From JBCCWR01 sp039193385 (GTDB lineage Bacteria > Verrucomicrobiota > Verrucomicrobiia > Methylacidiphilales > JBCCWR01): a stretch of 64,000 nucleotides of DNA. A program made the position numbers and the translations under genes. Numbering within the stretch: the stretch's first letter is position 1; each line of letters begins with the position of its first letter. Below are positions 22,391 through 30,908 of the stretch, one piece after another. The DNA lies in assembly GCA_039193385.1 (NCBI GenBank), contig JBCCWR010000001.1:10048-74047 (forward strand), given 5' to 3'. The notes under the pieces are model-generated. The model made no database searches. It was not told the origin of the DNA and was given only the letters and a program-made list of their open reading frames with translations.

Positions 22391-25159
22391 TTATTTATTA
22401 ACTATTTCACCGACATGGGTAAGTAGAACTTCCAGAAATTGTTTTTTTCTAGTTGCTGGTAGCGTATTTAACATGGAGGCATAGTAAACGACTTTCCCTT
22501 CGCCCAGATCCCCTCCTGGAGTGACGAGGGCGGCAGCATCTCCGATGTATTCGCCATCTCTTTTCACCATAGCCAAAGGCGTATAATCTACTGCATCCGG
22601 ATAACTGCTTTTATGCATAAGTCGACTTGTTCTTGTTTTTGTACTTAAATTTTTCCAATTCCAATTTCTAAATTTATTTTTAAATAATTCCGCAAATTCC
22701 ACAGTGCAATGACGGTCCCCTTTCTCACGAGATAGTTTAAAGCCAATTTCCGTTGAAGCTTGTTTTCCCTTTGCAGGTTGTTGTAAGGGATTACTACCTT
22801 CAGACATGACCAAAAGGACGGCACCTTCTTTAAGGCAGCTTTTCACGTAATCATTAACCTCCCGCAGAGAAGAATCACCCGTTTTGTAACCATCATTACT
22901 CTGAGCCATGAGAATAACCGATTTAGAAGGTCGATTTTGGATGATTTTACTCCAAGGCATAAAGCGAAGGTTTAATGCTGGAGCTACATTGTTTAACTCA
23001 ACAGGTAGTTTTGTTAGTTGTTCAATATCCGCATAAATGGGAGTATTCCGGAATAAATCTTTCCATTTGGCCGTTACTTTTTCTGGGAAGAACTTGGGGT
23101 CTCTGTAATAGTCTAATACCGACTGAGGTTCATACGTTACAGGTTCTGGAGTTATGTTGGGAAATGACACATCTTTGCCGGCTACAAGTTGACCAGCGAG
23201 TCCTGCAAGTCTCATATAAAAATCAGAAGGCATCCCTTCATAAGTGGTGAAGCGTCCTACGGGTGGATTATTCGTGCATTTGAAGATAGCCGTAGCCTCA
23301 TCCACCTCATCAAACATGGCCACGTAAATCATATTGATGCCATATTGCTTAGCCAGTTCTGCCTGACGCCAGAAGAACTTACCTTGTAATCTAGGAACTA
23401 AGTTAAGTTGTGCTCCCGTCTTGAGATTGGCCCAACTAAATCCAGGATAAAGAACCGGGTAGTAATCGAGATCATGGGTTTTGCAGACTTCCAGGTCTCC
23501 AGTTACCATTTCAGCAAAGAATTCTTCAGCCAACTCTGGAGAACGATACCTCCCCACGGTCCATGGGCTCACAACGCTGACATATTTCTTTACCAGCTCC
23601 ATCCTTTCATCATCCCACTGCGCCCAGTCGTTATCAGGTAATCCGACCATGATGGTGCATCCGCCATTTTGAGGATCTTTCATAAACTTGAATAGTTTTT
23701 CAGCAGCGGCAGGATCCCAAGGGCGGGATTTATCCGCATAGCCCCAATAAGTGACTACGGGCGCGCCGCGGTGTCGCATATAAGCAGGGGTCTCTGTTAT
23801 TTTCATTTTATGGTAGAGCAACTTCCAATCCTCTATCATCGCATTACATACCTCAGCACTGAAACTGACGTCATACATAACGGCAAAAGTACGCCCATAA
23901 CGGTTAGCACCTTCACGACAATGGGATAATACAGCTATATCACCCGCGGTATGACGATGCCTGCCTTTCGACATGAAAGTGTTGCCAAAACGTTGCTTGA
24001 AGACTCCGTGTATCTTGTAGTCCTGCATCCATTTAAAATGCCGTAGAACAGTTTTTCTATTTTTAGAGCTGAAGACATAGGCAGGCGAACCATCGTTATA
24101 CTTATAGTTTGTAGCGTATTTCTCATCATCATCCAATTCGCTCATATCGGGCCACAGGTCGACCGTGCATCGCGGAGGATCGTTGAGTACATTCCCCCAA
24201 TGGACAAGCTTATCGGAGTATCCATCATCAGGATGGGCAAACCATCCCTGGTAACCGCACATAACTTTGTTGTACAAGGTGGTATTATCCTCTGGTTCCA
24301 CTATAGGTCCAGAGTATGGAACCAGCAGTTCTTCAAGCGGCAGGATGGTGTGTTCGATATTAGTAGAAAGTGTTTGTACCGGGGTAGGTTCCGTGGTCTG
24401 AGCTGTATCCGTAGCCTGAGTTGTATCCGTGGCCTGAGTTGTATCCGTAGCCTGAGTTGTATCCGTAGCCTGAGCTGTATCCGTAGCCTGAGCTGTATCC
24501 GTAGCCTGAGCTGTATCCGTGGCCTGAGCTGTATCCGTGGCCTGAGCTGTATCCGTGGTTTCAGGTTCTTTGGCTAAAGATACTATTTCGTAAGTCGTAT
24601 CGGATGAAATGGGGGCTAGTGTATCTTTTGTATTAACAAGAGGGTCGACTTCGTCAGAAGTATCCTGAATCTCAATGCCTTTTTTGACGGCACGAGGTTG
24701 TACCAAATTTTGTTCATCATGATCATCACTGCCAAAGGGAAAAAATAAATAAATGCCAGCGCCTAATATTGTCAGCAGGAAAAGAAGAGGAATGATTTTG
24801 CCCGAAGCACTCTCTTTCTTATGAACGGAGTATTTTGTATTTGAAGCTGGCCTGTTAGGTGGTCTGCTGGATATTTGAGTTGAAGCTGTTTGTGGAGCTG
24901 TAACCTTAGGTAATGGAGAAGAAATCTTGGTTACGAAGTATTGAACTCCGCATTGACATGAAAGTTCAGAGTTGAGGTGCTCTTGTGAAAGCTGATAAAC
25001 CTGACCACAATGATAACAGGTGACTTGCCAATGCACTAAGTCAGAAGCCCCCATTGCGTAAATGGTTTTTTCACAACTACATGTGTACCATTGACCTTCT
25101 GTTTGCGTGTCAAAGGAATAAATCGATTTACACTGGGGGCACTGTGATTCGTAAGGCAT
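22391..25159 (-). CDS. Membrane-anchored GH71/99-like protein with two N-terminal zinc ribbons
   Basis: A 922-residue mosaic. Two cysteine sets with identical spacing CxxC-x16-CxC (Cys7/10/27/29 and Cys48/51/68/70) form tandem zinc ribbons. A transmembrane helix is at 122-142. A stretch near residues 200-255 is nine six-residue TDTAQA-type repeats. The next domain (MCGYQGWFAHPDDGYSDKLV, LWPDMSELD, FKQRFGNTF, YVAMFDEVDEAT) matches the glycoside hydrolase 71/99-like superfamily. The last 200 residues form an additional domain I do not recognise. The ribbons should be inside and the enzyme outside the membrane. With the sulfatase and DUF1080 gene it suggests mannan- or glucan-type glycan degradation (inference). 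Confidence 0.8.
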   Translation of the reverse strand: MPYESQCPQCKSIYSFDTQTEGQWYTCSCEKTIYAMGASDLVHWQVTCYHCGQVYQLSQEHLNSELSCQCGVQYFVTKISSPLPKVTAPQTASTQISSRPPNRPASNTKYSVHKKESASGKIIPLLFLLTILGAGIYLFFPFGSDDHDEQNLVQPRAVKKGIEIQDTSDEVDPLVNTKDTLAPISSDTTYEIVSLAKEPETTDTAQATDTAQATDTAQATDTAQATDTAQATDTTQATDTTQATDTTQATDTAQTTEPTPVQTLSTNIEHTILPLEELLVPYSGPIVEPEDNTTLYNKVMCGYQGWFAHPDDGYSDKLVHWGNVLNDPPRCTVDLWPDMSELDDDEKYATNYKYNDGSPAYVFSSKNRKTVLRHFKWMQDYKIHGVFKQRFGNTFMSKGRHRHTAGDIAVLSHCREGANRYGRTFAVMYDVSFSAEVCNAMIEDWKLLYHKMKITETPAYMRHRGAPVVTYWGYADKSRPWDPAAAEKLFKFMKDPQNGGCTIMVGLPDNDWAQWDDERMELVKKYVSVVSPWTVGRYRSPELAEEFFAEMVTGDLEVCKTHDLDYYPVLYPGFSWANLKTGAQLNLVPRLQGKFFWRQAELAKQYGINMIYVAMFDEVDEATAIFKCTNNPPVGRFTTYEGMPSDFYMRLAGLAGQLVAGKDVSFPNITPEPVTYEPQSVLDYYRDPKFFPEKVTAKWKDLFRNTPIYADIEQLTKLPVELNNVAPALNLRFMPWSKIIQNRPSKSVILMAQSNDGYKTGDSSLREVNDYVKSCLKEGAVLLVMSEGSNPLQQPAKGKQASTEIGFKLSREKGDRHCTVEFAELFKNKFRNWNWKNLSTKTRTSRLMHKSSYPDAVDYTPLAMVKRDGEYIGDAAALVTPGGDLGEGKVVYYASMLNTLPATRKKQFLEVLLTHVGEIVNK
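24391..24558. repeat. In-frame 18-bp tandem repeat (TDTAQA units)
   Basis: About nine tandem 18-bp units encode TDTAQA or TDTTQA on the minus strand inside the GH71/99-like gene. Units differ at synonymous positions (GTAGCC versus GTGGCC) and at Ala/Thr. The unit length is a multiple of three, so slippage changes linker length without a frameshift. Confidence 0.9.
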
Positions 25160-25343
25160 TTGCTTAAAAGTAAAATATTATTTGTAGGACAAAAAAAGTA
25201 AACTTTTTAGTTATAATTCTCCGAACACCAAGAGCAATTTTAGTAAAAATGCCATAGATAACCTTGGAATAGTTCTAAAATTACTACATTTTTGCTGTAC
25301 TCTATAGAAAGTCGTATTATAAAAGTTATCATAATCTATTACT

Positions 25344-25937
25344 ATGAGTAGGCTCGATAAACAGACCGTGTTGGTCCTAAATCGAAATTGGCAGGCGATC
25401 AATACCCAGAGCCCTAGAGAGTCGTTTGGACAGATGGCTACAGATGTAGCGACTGCGCTCGACATTACGGCTGACTCCATGATTCCAACGAAGTGGAACG
25501 ACTGGTTAAAATTACCTATTCGAGAGCAAGATGATTTTGTCGGCACAGTCAGCACGAAGATTCGCATTCCCACAGTGCTTGTTTTAGCAAGGTTTGCCCG
25601 TGTTCCTGTGCGGCGTCCAGCGCTTGGTATGGATGGTATCTGGCAAAGGGATAGAGGAATCTGTCAATACACAGGGCGCATGCTCAAGCGGCATGAGGGT
25701 AATATAGACCATGTGATTCCCAGGTCGCGCGGAGGCGATACGTCATGGGAGAACTGTGTTTTGGCAGATAAAAGGGTGAATAGTAAAAAAGGGAACCGAT
25801 TGCCTTCAGAAGCTGGGTTGCGGCTTTTGAATAAACCACAAATGCCTTTAGATGTGCCTGTTACGGCTTTACTGAAAAATTTGCATGGTATCCCAGACTG
25901 GGACTGTTTTTTGATTCATAAAAATAATAGAAGCTAA
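25344..25937 (+). CDS. HNH endonuclease domain protein
   Basis: A 197-residue protein with a C-terminal HNH nuclease core: CQYTGRML, IDHVIPRSRGGDTSWENCVL and DKRVNSKKGNRLP, supplying the His, Asn and final basic residue. The N-terminal half (TVLVLNRNWQAINTQSPRES) is the conserved domain of a stand-alone HNH family seen in many bacteria and not tied to restriction. No methyltransferase or phage gene is adjacent. Its stop overlaps that of the convergent lipoprotein gene by 4 bp. Confidence 0.85.
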   Translation: MSRLDKQTVLVLNRNWQAINTQSPRESFGQMATDVATALDITADSMIPTKWNDWLKLPIREQDDFVGTVSTKIRIPTVLVLARFARVPVRRPALGMDGIWQRDRGICQYTGRMLKRHEGNIDHVIPRSRGGDTSWENCVLADKRVNSKKGNRLPSEAGLRLLNKPQMPLDVPVTALLKNLHGIPDWDCFLIHKNNRS

Positions 25938-26863
25938 AAATAAGTAATAGCGCGCTCGATTAGCCGGGTACGTCTCGCTTCTTCTCGAAAAATTTCACCA
26001 TCTCCGCCATCTTGGTTAACTTGAGAAAATTTACTTATTTCTTTTTTCACCCAGTTTCCTTTTTGATCGTCTCTGTAAGTATAACGAACTCCTGAAAATA
26101 CTTCATTACCAATACCGTCTGTCTTCCACTCGATCATTCTACCCTTTCCATCATATTGGAAGTAATCGTAGACCAAACTGCCTCTTGTTGTCTTGAGTGT
26201 TTGTTCGATAAAGCCATCCTCATCGTAATAAAATTCAGTTCGTTCATGTAGGTTGTTGTTTTCAAATCCGTTTACAAGGGTGAGTTTCAGGTCGGTATCG
26301 TAGTAATATTGATAACAGAAGCCTTCATTGCCGGAAGCATCGTAGTTAATACGTTCATTTAATAAGCCTGTTTCAGGATTGATCACTACATTGACTTGCA
26401 TATTTAGTTTAGAGTCTGGTCCCGTAAATTCTTCGCGGATACAATGCCCCGAAGCATCATAAAAGCTCTTTTCTATTTTTATTAACTTATCATCTTGGGT
26501 TTGAGTTATGATTTCATGAAGTTGATGCTGTTCATCATAATGAAAAATCTGTTTGGTTTTATATCCGGCGAGATCATAAAGGGTGCGTTCCTTAATTTTA
26601 CCATGCTTGTTTAATGCAATTATCTTTCGCTGGCGTCTAGTGGAGTCGTCTGAAAAATCCGTCTCGTAGTAGACTAATTTTCTCACGGATCCAGTTAGAT
26701 CATGAATATCTCGCATAGCATAATCTTCCAGGCCCTCTGGCACGAGGACAGGCACACGATGGATAGCGGCAAGGCTTAGGAGTTTGTCAGGCTGGGAGCT
26801 TTTTTTTGAACAGCTAGAGAAAAGAACTACTAGTAGACAATGGCAAATGATCTGAAGGCGCAT
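25934..26863 (-). CDS. Predicted lipoprotein with YD-like repeats
   Basis: A 309-residue protein starting with a lipoprotein signal (CHCLLVVLFSSCSKKSS, lipobox FSSC). The mature part has irregular repeats such as YDLAGYKTKQIFHYDEQH, FYDASGHCIRE, NYDASGNEGFCYQYYYD and QYDGKGRMIEWKTDG, resembling YD/RHS-type beta-strand repeats but short. It is probably an outer-surface or periplasmic lipoprotein of unknown function. It is located between convergent HNH and upstream mqnD on the same strand. Confidence 0.7.
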   Translation of the reverse strand: MRLQIICHCLLVVLFSSCSKKSSQPDKLLSLAAIHRVPVLVPEGLEDYAMRDIHDLTGSVRKLVYYETDFSDDSTRRQRKIIALNKHGKIKERTLYDLAGYKTKQIFHYDEQHQLHEIITQTQDDKLIKIEKSFYDASGHCIREEFTGPDSKLNMQVNVVINPETGLLNERINYDASGNEGFCYQYYYDTDLKLTLVNGFENNNLHERTEFYYDEDGFIEQTLKTTRGSLVYDYFQYDGKGRMIEWKTDGIGNEVFSGVRYTYRDDQKGNWVKKEISKFSQVNQDGGDGEIFREEARRTRLIERAITYF

Positions 26864-26915
26864 TTGCCAAAATTACATTATAAAAGTGACCGTAGTGTGG
26901 CGAAAAGAATTGTGA

Positions 26916-27755
26916 TTACACAAATTCGACTTCGATTTTTTCTCCAATAAGACCTGCTTCATACCCCTTATCAAGAAAAAGTTGAACCGCTTTTCTGCCT
27001 CTCTCACCATAATCAAGGGTAAGATCATTGACATACATACCAATAAAACGGTCTGCTTTTTCATGATCAAGCCCACGGCCTAGAGGCAATGCGTGTTTGA
27101 CGCCATCGTCACGATTTTCCAGGCCATAGCTGATGCTCTCAGTTAATATTTTGGAAAGTTCTGTGATGGCTTGCTCTCCAAGGCCACGCCGAATGGCGTT
27201 GCCGCCCAGAGGCAGAGGTAGTCCCTCCGTCAATTGATTCCACCATTGGCCTAAGTCCTCAGAGACGACAAAACCCTCATCGGCATAAGTAAGTTGACCT
27301 TCGTGAATAATAACACCGACATCCGCTTTGCCCGACTTGAGTGCATCAAATATTTCATCAAAAGGAACAACCACCGTGTCGAGCTCCGCATCGGCTTTAT
27401 CGAGGTAGAGTTGTAGCGCTAGAAAAGCACTGGTCATTTTTCCTGGTACGGCGATGCGTTTGCTAAGCAGTTCTTGTTTAAGAAATTTCTTTGGGCCGAC
27501 TATCATAGGACCATAGTTATCTCCCATGCTTGCACCGCTGGAGAGAAGCGCGTAGTCCTGAGCTAGTGTGGCATAAGCATGAATGGAGACGGCCGTGACG
27601 TCTAGTTCGACTTTTCTGGCACGTTCGTTAAGAGTCTGGATGTCTTGCAGGATGTGTTCAAACTCGTATGAGCCAGTGTCAATTTTATGCTCCGCTAGAG
27701 CATAAAACATGAAGGCGTCATCTGGGTCAGGGCTATGTCCAAGAGTAATATTCAT
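26916..27755 (-). CDS. mqnD: 1,4-dihydroxy-6-naphthoate synthase
   Basis: A 279-residue MqnD, the enzyme that converts cyclic dehypoxanthinyl futalosine to 1,4-dihydroxy-6-naphthoate in the futalosine route to menaquinone. It shows the family start GHSPDPDDAFMFYAL, DVTAVSIHAYA, GPMIVGPK and VGVIIHEGQLTYADEGF with the conserved His. The periplasmic-binding-protein-like fold and length are normal. Its presence means the organism makes menaquinone by the futalosine pathway. The other mqn genes are not in the window. Confidence 0.95.
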   Translation of the reverse strand: MNITLGHSPDPDDAFMFYALAEHKIDTGSYEFEHILQDIQTLNERARKVELDVTAVSIHAYATLAQDYALLSSGASMGDNYGPMIVGPKKFLKQELLSKRIAVPGKMTSAFLALQLYLDKADAELDTVVVPFDEIFDALKSGKADVGVIIHEGQLTYADEGFVVSEDLGQWWNQLTEGLPLPLGGNAIRRGLGEQAITELSKILTESISYGLENRDDGVKHALPLGRGLDHEKADRFIGMYVNDLTLDYGERGRKAVQLFLDKGYEAGLIGEKIEVEFV

Positions 27756-27820
27756 AATGTGTTGATGCGTCTCTTACTTAGAGAGCAGTAAGTGAATCAC
27801 TTTTTAACAGAAATACAAAT

Positions 27821-28051
27821 TTAGATATAATCTTTACTCTCAATGGATAGAGGTGCTCTAGAAGCCAGGAATTCTGCTTGAGTAATAACGGCTTGATGGG
27901 TGGTATCAAAGCGGTAAGCGCTGCAGTTGGGGCATACGGGTGACTTGGCGACGACAATGGAACCACAACATTCACAGACCTTATAATTATTAGGCGAGGA
28001 TTTGATTTTCCGCGCTGCTTCTACGCGCTCTGCTATCTGTGGTTGACTCAT
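27821..28051 (-). CDS. Small zinc-ribbon protein
   Basis: A 76-residue protein, with the start placed at the ATG of MSQPQIAERVEAARKI. A longer frame to 28183 has no conserved character. It has a zinc ribbon CECCGSIVVAKSPVCPNC (two CxxC pairs) followed by AYRFDTT and a short tail. Small proteins like this are frequent in Verrucomicrobiota. The function is unknown. It lies between mqnD and the flavoprotein gene. Confidence 0.7.
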   Translation of the reverse strand: MSQPQIAERVEAARKIKSSPNNYKVCECCGSIVVAKSPVCPNCSAYRFDTTHQAVITQAEFLASRAPLSIESKDYI

Positions 28052-28184
28052 AGTTATTGCAAAATCGATATTCGTATTAAGATTATTTAAATTGTTAGCG
28101 AAATAAGACCAATCATAAATAAAGTTCAGTAATGGATGAATCTCAAGAAAAAATCGAGGCAAAATACAATTTAATTGCTGCATT

Positions 28185-29681
28185 CTAGGGATTTAACTTG
28201 GAGGGTATAAGTCGGCCGGCTTTATCGGAGTGATCAGAAGCTTCCTCATGATACTCCGCGTCCGTGTTGACACGCCACAGGTCAAAGCTGTTTTCATTCT
28301 GCTTACTAAGATTTCTGGCTGCTAGCAGCGCCGTCATCATGGAATGGTCTTGGTTGTTATATTTATGCATGCCATTGCGGCCAATGACCTGAAGGTTATC
28401 TAATTTAGCGAGTTGTTCGCGGATGATATTAATATTCTCCTGATAGCCTGGATCATAGACAGGATAGGCTTTTTCCATTCTCACGACACAACCGTCGAAA
28501 ACGTCTTTTTCATCGACTAGACCCAATTGGGAAACCTCTTTCTTGCCTAGATGAATGAGATCTTCATCCGCCATAGTCCATAATCCGTCCCCTTCAAAAC
28601 AGAAGTATTCCAGTCCGATACAAGTTGTATTTGGTTCAGGCACAAGCTCCTGGCTCCAGTTATTAAAGTTCTGGATGCGTCCTAACTTGACGGAAGGGTC
28701 GTGTATATAAATCCAATTGTCGGGGAAAAGGTTTGTTTTACGCACCATAAGGGCAACGGTAAGAAAGTCGCGGTATTTCAGCTTACGGGCGGCTTGGTTG
28801 ACAGATTCCGCAAGAGGCGGCTCAAAAGCTAGCACAGTCTCCCGCAGGGGTATGGAGATAATAAATGAATTTGCTTCTACCGTATGTTCTGTTCCATCCT
28901 CTTTGAGGAAGGTGATGCTGGAAATAGACTTAGCAGTCGTACTTTCTCTATTAATACGGGTAATCTTGGCATTCATATGCACCGAACCACCGGCTGAGAT
29001 GATATCATCCCGCGTTTTTTCCCACATCATACCAGGACCAAGACGAGGATACTCAAACTCATCAATAAGTGTTTTGATGACAGAGCCATCCTTAGAAGGC
29101 ATCTGAGGTAATAAAGCATTCAGAACTGCTTTGATTAGAGATAGACCTTTAATGCGTTGCGCTGCCCAATCTGCGCTGATTTCTTCACAAGGAAGGCCCC
29201 AGACTTTTTCCGTATAAGTTTTGAAGAAAATATTAAATAACCTTTTTCCAAAGCGGTTAGTGACCCAGTCCGCAAAAGATTTTTCCGGACGTATGGGAAA
29301 AAGTCGGGCTTTGATATAACTAGCCACACAAAGAAAGCTTGTGAAGATACCTAGATTCAAAAGTGCATTCGAAGCTTTGAGTGGATAGTCAAAAAATTTC
29401 TTACGGTAGAATATTCGCGAAAGACGTTTAACTCGGATGAAATCATCCGGTAGACGCTTGCGCCACCAGTCTGTGATTTCACTGCTCTTGCTGAAAAATC
29501 GGTGTCCGCCAATATCGAATCGATAGCCTTTATATTCGACAGTGCGGGAGATGCCGCCCACATAAGAAGGGTCTTTATCATAAATTTCAACTTGCATGCC
29601 ATGTTCTTGGCATTCAGCGGCAGCTGTGAGTCCTGCTGGTCCTGCGCCAGCTATAATAATTTTAGAAGTTTGTTTAGACAT
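28185..29681 (-). CDS. FAD-dependent oxidoreductase (amine-oxidase / UDP-galactopyranose-mutase-like)
   Basis: A 498-residue flavoprotein. The start is set at the ATG of MSKQTSKIIIAGAGPAGLTA. An upstream ATG at 29747 lies deep in the preceding gene. It has the FAD-binding GAGPAGLTAAAECQ, the second motif GGISRTVEYKGYRFDIGGH and the C-terminal NLQVIGRNGMHKYNNQDHSM block. This subgroup occurs next to glycosyltransferase and sugar genes and is annotated as NAD(P)/FAD-dependent oxidoreductase or protoporphyrinogen-oxidase-like. The reaction is not established. The start codon overlaps the stop of the upstream gene by 8 bp, so translation is probably coupled. Confidence 0.82.
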   Translation of the reverse strand: MSKQTSKIIIAGAGPAGLTAAAECQEHGMQVEIYDKDPSYVGGISRTVEYKGYRFDIGGHRFFSKSSEITDWWRKRLPDDFIRVKRLSRIFYRKKFFDYPLKASNALLNLGIFTSFLCVASYIKARLFPIRPEKSFADWVTNRFGKRLFNIFFKTYTEKVWGLPCEEISADWAAQRIKGLSLIKAVLNALLPQMPSKDGSVIKTLIDEFEYPRLGPGMMWEKTRDDIISAGGSVHMNAKITRINRESTTAKSISSITFLKEDGTEHTVEANSFIISIPLRETVLAFEPPLAESVNQAARKLKYRDFLTVALMVRKTNLFPDNWIYIHDPSVKLGRIQNFNNWSQELVPEPNTTCIGLEYFCFEGDGLWTMADEDLIHLGKKEVSQLGLVDEKDVFDGCVVRMEKAYPVYDPGYQENINIIREQLAKLDNLQVIGRNGMHKYNNQDHSMMTALLAARNLSKQNENSFDLWRVNTDAEYHEEASDHSDKAGRLIPSKLNP

Positions 29682-30411
29682 TTTCAGTATAATAATAGGC
29701 GAAGCCACGAACGCGCTGATAGTGAACGTAGCCGCTAAGACCTTCAATAAGAAAGTCGGGCGACAGTTTGGCCATCGGTGTGCTAAGGGCAGTAGATAGT
29801 TTTTTTGCGAACGCTAAGTCATTGTGAGCCACCATCGTTGTGGCAGGGTTTGGGAAACTCGTGATTTCATCCAGGGAAATTTCACGAGGCTCTCCTGTTG
29901 AAACTTTGTTTAATATAAGATCATGTAGCGTAGTGAGAAGGTTGTAGCGGGGGGAATGATGAAGCCAGTGAAAGACTTCATACTCGGTAACACAGGATAA
30001 TTCTTTTTTGTCAAAAAATGTTTTCTGTATCCACCCCTTTATGCCTTTACGCTCATTAAAATCTTTAAAGCCTCTTTTAATTCGGCCTGCACGAAGTTTA
30101 TTTCTTTTAACACCCTCTTTCAAATAAGAGGGAAGCTTACCGGTATTTTTTTGTGGGTTTAATCCCATGCGATATTCCTCAGGCATAACGTCGCCTTCGT
30201 AGCCTAGCACTTTAGTAAGGCCTTCCGGAGTGCTTGCTTCCTGGATAAGTTCTTCAGTGGCATCGCCAATGATGGATGTATTAATGGCAACTCGGTATGC
30301 TTGCAAAGACAAGTACATCATAAACACTACCATGCTTGGAGAGTTCAAGGCGTTTGACAAGATCAAAGACAATGGTGATGGTAAGAAGTTGTGTTTCGTA
30401 TCTGAACTCAA
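29674..30411 (-). CDS. Hypothetical 245-residue protein coupled to the flavoprotein
   Basis: I do not recognise the family. Residues 15-40 (LSLILSNALNSPSMVVFMMY and following) are moderately hydrophobic and might contact the membrane. The middle is strongly basic (KEGVKRNKLRAGRIKRGFKD), and the C-terminal half contains YEVFHWLHHSPRYNLLTTLH and a GYVHYQRVRGFAYYY ending. Its stop overlaps the flavoprotein start, which argues for a joint function. The divergent DUF309 gene begins 13 bp from its start, leaving almost no promoter space. Confidence 0.65.
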   Translation of the reverse strand: MSSDTKHNFLPSPLSLILSNALNSPSMVVFMMYLSLQAYRVAINTSIIGDATEELIQEASTPEGLTKVLGYEGDVMPEEYRMGLNPQKNTGKLPSYLKEGVKRNKLRAGRIKRGFKDFNERKGIKGWIQKTFFDKKELSCVTEYEVFHWLHHSPRYNLLTTLHDLILNKVSTGEPREISLDEITSFPNPATTMVAHNDLAFAKKLSTALSTPMAKLSPDFLIEGLSGYVHYQRVRGFAYYYTENV

Positions 30412-30423
30412 TGAAGTAATACG

Positions 30424-30888
30424 ATGAGTAAGAAATCTCCGAAAATAGCCAAGTTAATCGAAAATTGTCACCGCGAAGGCCTTGACCCTCACTATGTCGG
30501 TTATTTTCAATGTTTTAATCAAGAACTCTACTATGAAGCGCATGATGTTTTGGAGGAGTTATGGCTACAAGAAGGGAAACAAGGAGAGAATTATGCGTAT
30601 TACAAGGGCCTCATTCAGGCAGCTGGAGCCTTTGTTCATATGCAAAAGCATGATCAGTTTCCCCAACATAAGACACATGGCCGGCGGCTCGAGCCTGCAT
30701 CCCGTTTGTTAAAGTTGTCACTAGACAATTTAGCAGGATATGGTGACGAATATTTGGAGTTTGATCTCAAACAATTTCGAAAACTGTGCCAGCATTACCT
30801 TGATCAGCTTCTGGAGAGGTATTGCAAAGTAAATCCCTGGACTAGAGGCAGTGGGCCAAAATTATCCCTAGTCGAAAGGAATGCTTGA
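30424..30888 (+). CDS. DUF309 helical protein
   Basis: A 154-residue protein with the DUF309 motif FNQELYYEAHDVLEELWLQEG (His-Asp...Glu) and GLIQAAGAFVHMQKH, an all-helical fold with a possible metal site. Function is unknown. The family is widespread in cyanobacteria and PVC bacteria. The C-terminus is longer than in many members. It ends 20 bp before the convergent OmpA-like gene. Confidence 0.82.
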   Translation: MSKKSPKIAKLIENCHREGLDPHYVGYFQCFNQELYYEAHDVLEELWLQEGKQGENYAYYKGLIQAAGAFVHMQKHDQFPQHKTHGRRLEPASRLLKLSLDNLAGYGDEYLEFDLKQFRKLCQHYLDQLLERYCKVNPWTRGSGPKLSLVERNA

Positions 30889-30908
30889 GCAAGAAACTCT
30901 TTACCCTT

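Noticed and set aside
24391..24558. Regular 18-bp repeats considered as a CRISPR array
   Set aside because: The units are contiguous without spacers and lie in frame inside a coding region, encoding TDTAQA repeats.
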